DNA of 64,000 bases. It comes from Antilocapra americana. Lineage: Eukaryota > Chordata > Mammalia > Artiodactyla > Antilocapridae. Positions within the stretch are counted from its first letter, which is position 1, and every line of letters starts with the position of its first letter. The notes beneath the pieces are model-generated. The model ran no database searches, had not been told where the DNA came from, and was given only the letters and a program-made list of their open reading frames with translations. The stretch covers positions 151,183 to 215,182 of the forward strand of contig ML660213.1 of the NCBI GenBank assembly GCA_007570785.1, in the 5' to 3' direction. Position numbers and translations under genes: made by a program. Positions 58,661 to 64,000 of the stretch are shown in pieces.

Positions 58661-58794
58661 CTTATTCACTGATACATCCCAGTATCTTATAATATCTGAC
58701 AGATACAGTAAAATTTCCTCCTAGTTGTTGAATGAATGAAGAAATTGTGTTATAGTTTAAAGTTTAAGATTATGAGTTATACAATAAAAAATTT

Positions 58795-58970
58795 CTGGGT
58801 TTAAAGGAGATCCTCTATTTTCTGGTGGTGTGATGTTGGGCAAATTGCTTAATCTCTTTAAAAGAGGATTTAATTCTTGTATAGGCTTTTAAAGGATTAG
58901 TGAATGTAGTACCTGCTTAGTAAACTTAAAACCTAACCTCAGTTATTATTACTATTATCTTATTAGTATT
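58795..58970 (+). mobile_element. MIR SINE
   Basis: GGTGTGATGTTGGGCAAATT and GCTTAATCTCTTTAAAAG, then AAGGATTAGTGAATGTAGTA, follow MIR. Confidence 0.65.
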
Positions 58971-60350
58971 TAGTTATTAAGTATGTAATGGTGAATAAGG
59001 TATGATTCTCACTATAAATAATTGACAATCTCCTATTAAAGTGAGGAATACCATCCAAATAAATGCAAAATAAGTGCTACAAATGGTAACGTTTGAGTGT
59101 ATGCAGTTGTTAATTATTATAACAAGTAATATTTGGGAATGCTTTTATTACTTTTACCATTTATAATGCTGAGAAACTTTAAAATATTATGGTTTTATCA
59201 AGCTTTTTAACATGAGACAGACTGTAGATATCTGAATTTTTAAAGGTATGGTTAATCTCAAGACCAATTTTAGCATTTCTCTCAAATGTAATATCAAAAT
59301 AAGTGAATAGCAACTGTTTGGCCCAGGAGAGAATATGTAAGTCACCATCAGATCAAAGACCTTTCCAAAAGTATCAGTGTACTGATGGGATTTTAATTTC
59401 ACTTTTGATTCCTCATACTCTAAATCTTGTTTCCACTCTTCAAATTTGATATATAGATAAACGGTGGATTAAAAATGTTGAAGATCACATTCAGTTCAAG
59501 CAAAAGTGCTCTGTTTGAATGCACTTCTAGACTGGAGAAAACAGAGTTGATTCTGATCAGTAGAAAAAAATGTTGCCACATGAACCAGAGCAGAGATAAG
59601 CGCAACGCAAACTTAGTCCCCACACCCCCACAAATTGTCAATGGACTGTATGAAATTAAGGCAGATGAAATCTTGGGCATTTGGAAATTCATTTTCAATA
59701 AGCATTTTTCTTAAATCATCATAAGTTAAAGATTTAAATTTATATTTATAGTCACAATATTTTTAACAGCCCATTTGTAAGCCAAAGAATGCAGATAAGA
59801 GTTTCTTCTGTAAATAGGAAAGAGAAATTTACAATTTGGTCCTAAGGGTTTCTTGGTCATAGTGACTATTTTACAACCTACTATTTAGAGAACTTAGTAC
59901 TTTCTGAACCCTTTCATCTCAAAGACTGGACTCGTAAAAGATAAGCTAGACTTTGTATAGCTGTACTCAGAAGCAAAAGTGTAAATGTTTGAGAACTACC
60001 ATATGTTTATGTCAGAGCTCGTATTGTTTTTCACATACACCAATGCAACGTTAGTCTTGTAATGTGAATAGCAAGTGTCCAGACCAGGAAAATGGAAAGA
60101 GTATTCCTGGAACAGGCAATATCATATGTGTATTCTATGAGGTACAGTGCAATTTCAAGGAAAAATCAGTTTTACAGGGCTTATTGGAGTAGTTGTAGAT
60201 GAAACTAAAAGGATATTTGTGACCATATTATAAAAGGATACTCTGCCAAAATAAAATATCTTACATATATCAATATCATTCTTAGTAACTTTGTAATTAT
60301 GCATAGCAACTAAGGTTAGCATTGAGTCTGACCCATGAATGATGAAAAGT
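58971..60350. other. Unique stretch
   Basis: No gene. Frames at 59475-59714 (plus) and 59420-59698 (minus) have no recognised domain. Confidence 0.6.
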
Positions 60351-60351
60351 A

Positions 60352-60538
60352 TGTTAGTCTGTCAGTCATGTCCAACTCTGAGACCCCTGCCAAGCTTCCC
60401 TGTCCATGGGATTTCCCAGGCAATAATACTGGGGTGGGTTGCAATTTCCTTCTCCAGGGGATCTCCCAAACCCAGGGATTGAACCTGGGCTCCTGCATTT
60501 GAAGGCTGATTCTTTACCATCCAAGCCACTAAGAGACA
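60352..60538 (-). mobile_element. Bov-tA SINE, reversed
   Basis: GTCTGTCAGTCATGTCCAAC, CTCCAGGGGATCTCCCAAAC and GAAGGCTGATTCTTTACCAT. Minus-strand frames at 60316-60554 are SINE frames. Confidence 0.9.
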
Positions 60539-60642
60539 ATAAAAAAACATTCATACATTAGAGATCACAGAGATACTTCTTCTCCTAAAGATTATTAGTA
60601 CTTTGAAGCCATGTAATCTGCCTCACTTTTGGAATTTGGTCT

Positions 60643-61968
60643 CAATATGCCAGCAACTTTGGAAATCTCAGCAGTGACCAAAGGACTCGAAAAGGTCAGT
60701 TTTCATTCCAATCCCAAAGGGAGGCAGTGTCAAAGAATATTCAAACTACCGCACAATTGCACTTGTTTTTATATGCTAGCAAAGTAATGCTCAAAATTCC
60801 TCAAGCTAGGTTTCAACACTATGTGAATTGAGAATTTCCAGATGGACAAGCTGGATTTAGACAGGGCAGATGAACCACAGATAAAATTATCGACATCTGT
60901 TGGATCACAGAAAAAGCAAAAGAATTCCAGAAAAATATCTACTTCTGTTTCATTGACTACACTAAAGCCTTTGATTGTGTGGATCACAACAAACTGTGGA
61001 AAAATTCTTAAAAAGATGATAATACCAGACCACCTCACCTGGCTCCTGCAGAACCTGTACGCAGGTCAAGAAGCAAGCAGTTATAACTGGACATGGAAAA
61101 ACAGATTGGTTCAAAATTTGGCAATGAGTATGACAAGACTGTATACTATCACCCTGCATATTTAACTTACATGCGCGAAATGCTGGGCAGGATGAAGCTC
61201 AAGTTGGAATAAAGGTTTCTGGGAGAAATATCAATAACCTCAGACATGCAGATGACACCATCCTTATGGCAGAAAGTGAAGAGGGACTAAAGAGTCTCTT
61301 GACAAAAGTAAAAGAGGAGAGTGAAAAGTTGGCTTAAAATTCAACGTTCAGAAAACTAAGATCATGGCATCCAGTCCCATCACTTTAAGGGAAATACATG
61401 CGGAAACAATGGAAATAATGACAGACTTCATTTTCTTGGGCTCCAAAATCATTGTAGATGGTGGCTACAGCCATGAAAGATGCTTGCTCCTTGGAAGAGA
61501 AGCAATGGCAAACCTAGACAGCATATTAAAAAGCAGAGACATTACTTTGCCAACAATAGGTCCATCTAGTCAAAGCTATGATTTTTTCCAGTAGTCATGT
61601 ATGGATATGAGAGTAGGTCCATAAAGAAAGCTGAGCACTGAAAAATGGATGCTTTTGAACTCTTGAGGGTCCCTTGGACTGCAGGGATGTCAAACTGATC
61701 AATCTTAATTATTTATTGGAAGAACTGATGCTGAAGCTCTAATACTTTGGCCACCTGACGCAAAGAATTGACTCATTAGAAAATACCCTGATTCTGGAAA
61801 AGATTGAAGGCAGGAGGAGAAGGGGATGACTGAGGATGAAATGGTTGGATGGCATCACCAATCCAATGTAGATGAGTGATCAGACTCCGGGAGATGGTGA
61901 AGGACAGGGAGGCCTCGAGCGCTAGAGTCCATGGGTCGCAAAGAGTCAGATATGACTGAGAGTTTGAA
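60643..61968 (+). mobile_element. BovB LINE, forward, degraded
   Basis: Starts TCAATATGCCAGCAACTTTG and ends GACTGAGAGTTTGAACAAAG. Frames 60842-61165 and 61364-61594 carry pieces of ORF2. The YADD position reads H-A-D-D (CATGCAGATGAC at about 61246). Several indels break the frame, and the 3' half has small deletions. Confidence 0.94.
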
Positions 61969-61975
61969 CAAAGTA

Positions 61976-63203
61976 GCAATTTAATACATTTTTCTAAATG
62001 ACAAAATATTTTTGATTTCCATAGTATATTTGAATTTAAGACATTGTGTACATATTTGTTCATTTATTCATATATGTTTGTAGGCATTGAACATGTTTCA
62101 GTTTTCTCATACCTTAGGCATTATTCTAAAACCTGCAGACATAAGATGTATGGATTTCATTAACTCCCTAAAGTAGTGAAATGGCCAAGAAGAGATAGAA
62201 AATCTAACTACGTATCATTAGTGAGGTTATAGGTTTTCAATAGATGTATATGCAAAAAATTATGGATTTAGCAGGGAGGAAGCACAAATGTGTCTGAACA
62301 GCAAGGAAAAGAATCTAAACTTAAGCCCATAAAGAGTAAGGAATATGTACACATATGATTTGAAATTTTCCTGCATGAAATACTTGTTTTTTTACTAGTT
62401 TATTTATTCAAGCCTTTGTTATATCAATGTGAACCCATAGCTCTTTATTTTGTACTTTGGATTATAACCCAGTATTTTAGGCTCCTGTGCTAATTTTCCC
62501 AGCTTTGGAAATTGGGAGCTTAATGGTTGGCTTCTGTGTCACAAGGATATATCCCAACTTTGAAGTTTATGTCTGTCTGTTTTAAAATACTTTCCTACTT
62601 TCTGGCACTGCTTATGGGATGCCCCGACTCATTTGGTGCATTCCCCAGCCCTAAAATCAGCCATTTCTCTGAGGTTCATTTTGTTGGAGAATGGTATTAA
62701 CAATCCAAGATCTGGGAACTAGGTGCTCTTTATTACTGGAATCTCAATTTTAGGCTATCTCAGCTGACAAAGCAAGGAAATTCATGTGGATTTATGCAAT
62801 ATGATGTTACATACATATGCTGATTGTTCTCTATTGTATTATAATTAAAGTGAACATGAATTATTTCAACAAAAGTCTTAGGAACATCTATTTGCTCAAT
62901 GCATCTTTTAATATCTTTTATTTTTCTCTGCTCCTTGAAATAAAACTCATCAAAAGGTGTGAGGAATTAGAAAATAAATGAATATAAATATGCTTCAAAG
63001 CATAGTCTTGCATTCACTTAAAATAATTGAATCTAGATTGTATTTTCTCTAATATGTAGTGCTAGGGTTACTGAACATAGGTAATTACAGTATATTAAGT
63101 CACAACTCTAAAAGATGTTCAGTTTGTTAGGGTCTTACATGAATATGTGTCCTCTCAAGCTGCTATCCATAGATAATGACGTGATTACCTATACTCAGAA
63201 AAG
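61976..63203. other. Mostly unique; possible old L1-related patch
   Basis: No gene. About 62440-62765 (CTAAAATCAGCCATTTCTCT, GAGAATGGTATTAACAATCC, AAGATCTGGGAACTAGGTGC) matches a dispersed mammalian repeat I take to be L1-related; the family is uncertain. Confidence 0.45.
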
Positions 63204-63748
63204 AATGTTGCTGTTGTTCAGTCTAAGTCACATCCAAACTCTGTGTGACCCCATGGACTGCAGGACTCCAGGCTTTCCTGTCCTTAACTACTTCCCAGAG
63301 TTTGCTCTAACTCATGTCTATTGAGTTGGTGATGCCATCCAACCATGTCATCCTCTCTCATCCCCTTCTCTTGCCCTCAAAGTTTTCCAGCATCAAGATC
63401 TTTTCCTATGAGTTGGCTCTTTGATTCAGGGGGCCAAAGTATTGAAGCTTCATCATCAGTCCTTATGAATATTTAGGGTTGATTTCTTTTAGGATTCATT
63501 GGTTTGATTTCCGTTCAGTCTAAGGGACTCTTGAGTCTTCTCCAGCACAACTTAAAGGTGTCTATTCTTCAACACTCAGCCTTCTTTATGAGCCAACTCT
63601 TACATCTGTATATGACTACTGGAAAAACCACAGCTTTGACTATATGGATCTTTGTCAGCAAAATGATGTCTCTGGTTTTTAATATGCTGTCTAGATTTAT
63701 CATACCTTTTTTCCCAAGGAGCAAGTGTCTTTTAATTTCATGACTGCA
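63204..63748 (-). mobile_element. BovB LINE 3' fragment, reversed
   Basis: TTGCTGTTGTTCAGTCTAAG, CCCATGGACTGCAGGACTCC, GGGGGCCAAAGTATTGAAGC and GTGTCTTTTAATTTCATGAC. It carries only the 3'UTR and C-terminal codons. Confidence 0.92.
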
Positions 63749-64000
63749 GTAAAAAATACATAGGATTTAAAGTTTTCTAATTAGTCTGTGGAAGCCACTT
63801 ATATTTGAAGTTTATGTCAACAATGTCAAATGAATTAAGTGTTTCAATAAGATCAGCTTCCAAGATAACAGGAGTGTAGGATGCAGCTTGCAGAGAGCTC
63901 CCAATGGAACCCTAAAGTCTTTAACTGAAAATAATTGATTTATGTAAAATGCAAACTCATTAGACAATCAGTGGGTGAACGCACTGTTTCTCTGGGGTAT
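63749..64000. other. Unique stretch to window end
   Basis: No recognised gene or repeat. Confidence 0.55.

Noticed and set aside
9256..60538. Bov-tA heads as functional tRNA genes
   Set aside because: They lack a foldable full tRNA and are followed by BovB-derived tails, so they are SINEs.
1..64000. CRISPR array, operon or bacterial-type system
   Set aside because: No regularly spaced identical repeats with unique spacers, no bacterial gene density and pervasive mammalian repeats.

Overview
The window is non-coding, AT-rich DNA from a ruminant, most likely a bovid. The diagnosis rests on the repeats: many BovB (RTE-type) LINE copies, tRNA-headed Bov-tA SINEs with BovB-derived tails, BOV-A/BOV-A2 SINEs with (AGC)n tails, a CHR-type tRNA-derived SINE and ruminant-type L1 3' ends. 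Older mammalian layers (MIR, L2, MER20-like and other hAT remnants, Tigger-like elements, MaLR-type LTRs, old L1) lie beneath. I found no host protein-coding gene, rRNA, tRNA gene or CRISPR array that I can support. The longer open frames are fragments of BovB or L1 ORF2, or chance frames. Family names are from recognition of consensus features, not from a database run.

Layout. 1-9 kb: unique AT-rich sequence with one reversed Bov-tA, a Tigger-like palindromic element, a MaLR-type solo LTR and a MER20-like element. 9-19 kb: Bov-tA, a dimeric BOV-A2 with an 11-bp target-site duplication (TSD), two L1 3' fragments, and an old L1 3' end split by a Bov-tA. 18.8-25.5 kb: a head-to-head BovB composite, an L2 reverse-transcriptase relic, an old L1 split by a Bov-tA, a MaLR LTR and a 1.6-kb reverse BovB. 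26-36 kb: a small hAT element, a forward BovB, MIRs, a young L1 containing the only assembly gap (100 N), and a reverse L1. 37-45 kb: a reverse BovB, an old L1 5' part, then a forward BovB pierced by two young L1 insertions. 45-52 kb: a MaLR LTR split by a Bov-tA, a 1.7-kb old L1 and more L1 pieces. 52-64 kb: Bov-tA, CHR and BOV-A SINEs, old L1, the most complete reverse-transcriptase BovB (56050-57737), a forward BovB (60643-61968) and a reverse BovB at the end.

How the parts relate. Nothing here forms a pathway. The window is a record of retrotransposition: L1 machinery (and BovB machinery for the SINEs with BovB tails) copied elements into older ones, and TSDs mark many events. The most informative loci are the young L1 inside BovB at 42.2-44.2 kb, which carries a 19-bp inverted filler typical of twin priming and creates a chimeric open frame, and the gap at 30688-30787, which lies inside one L1 whose TSDs match on both sides, so the gap is probably about 51 bp. 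I see no convincing new biological system.
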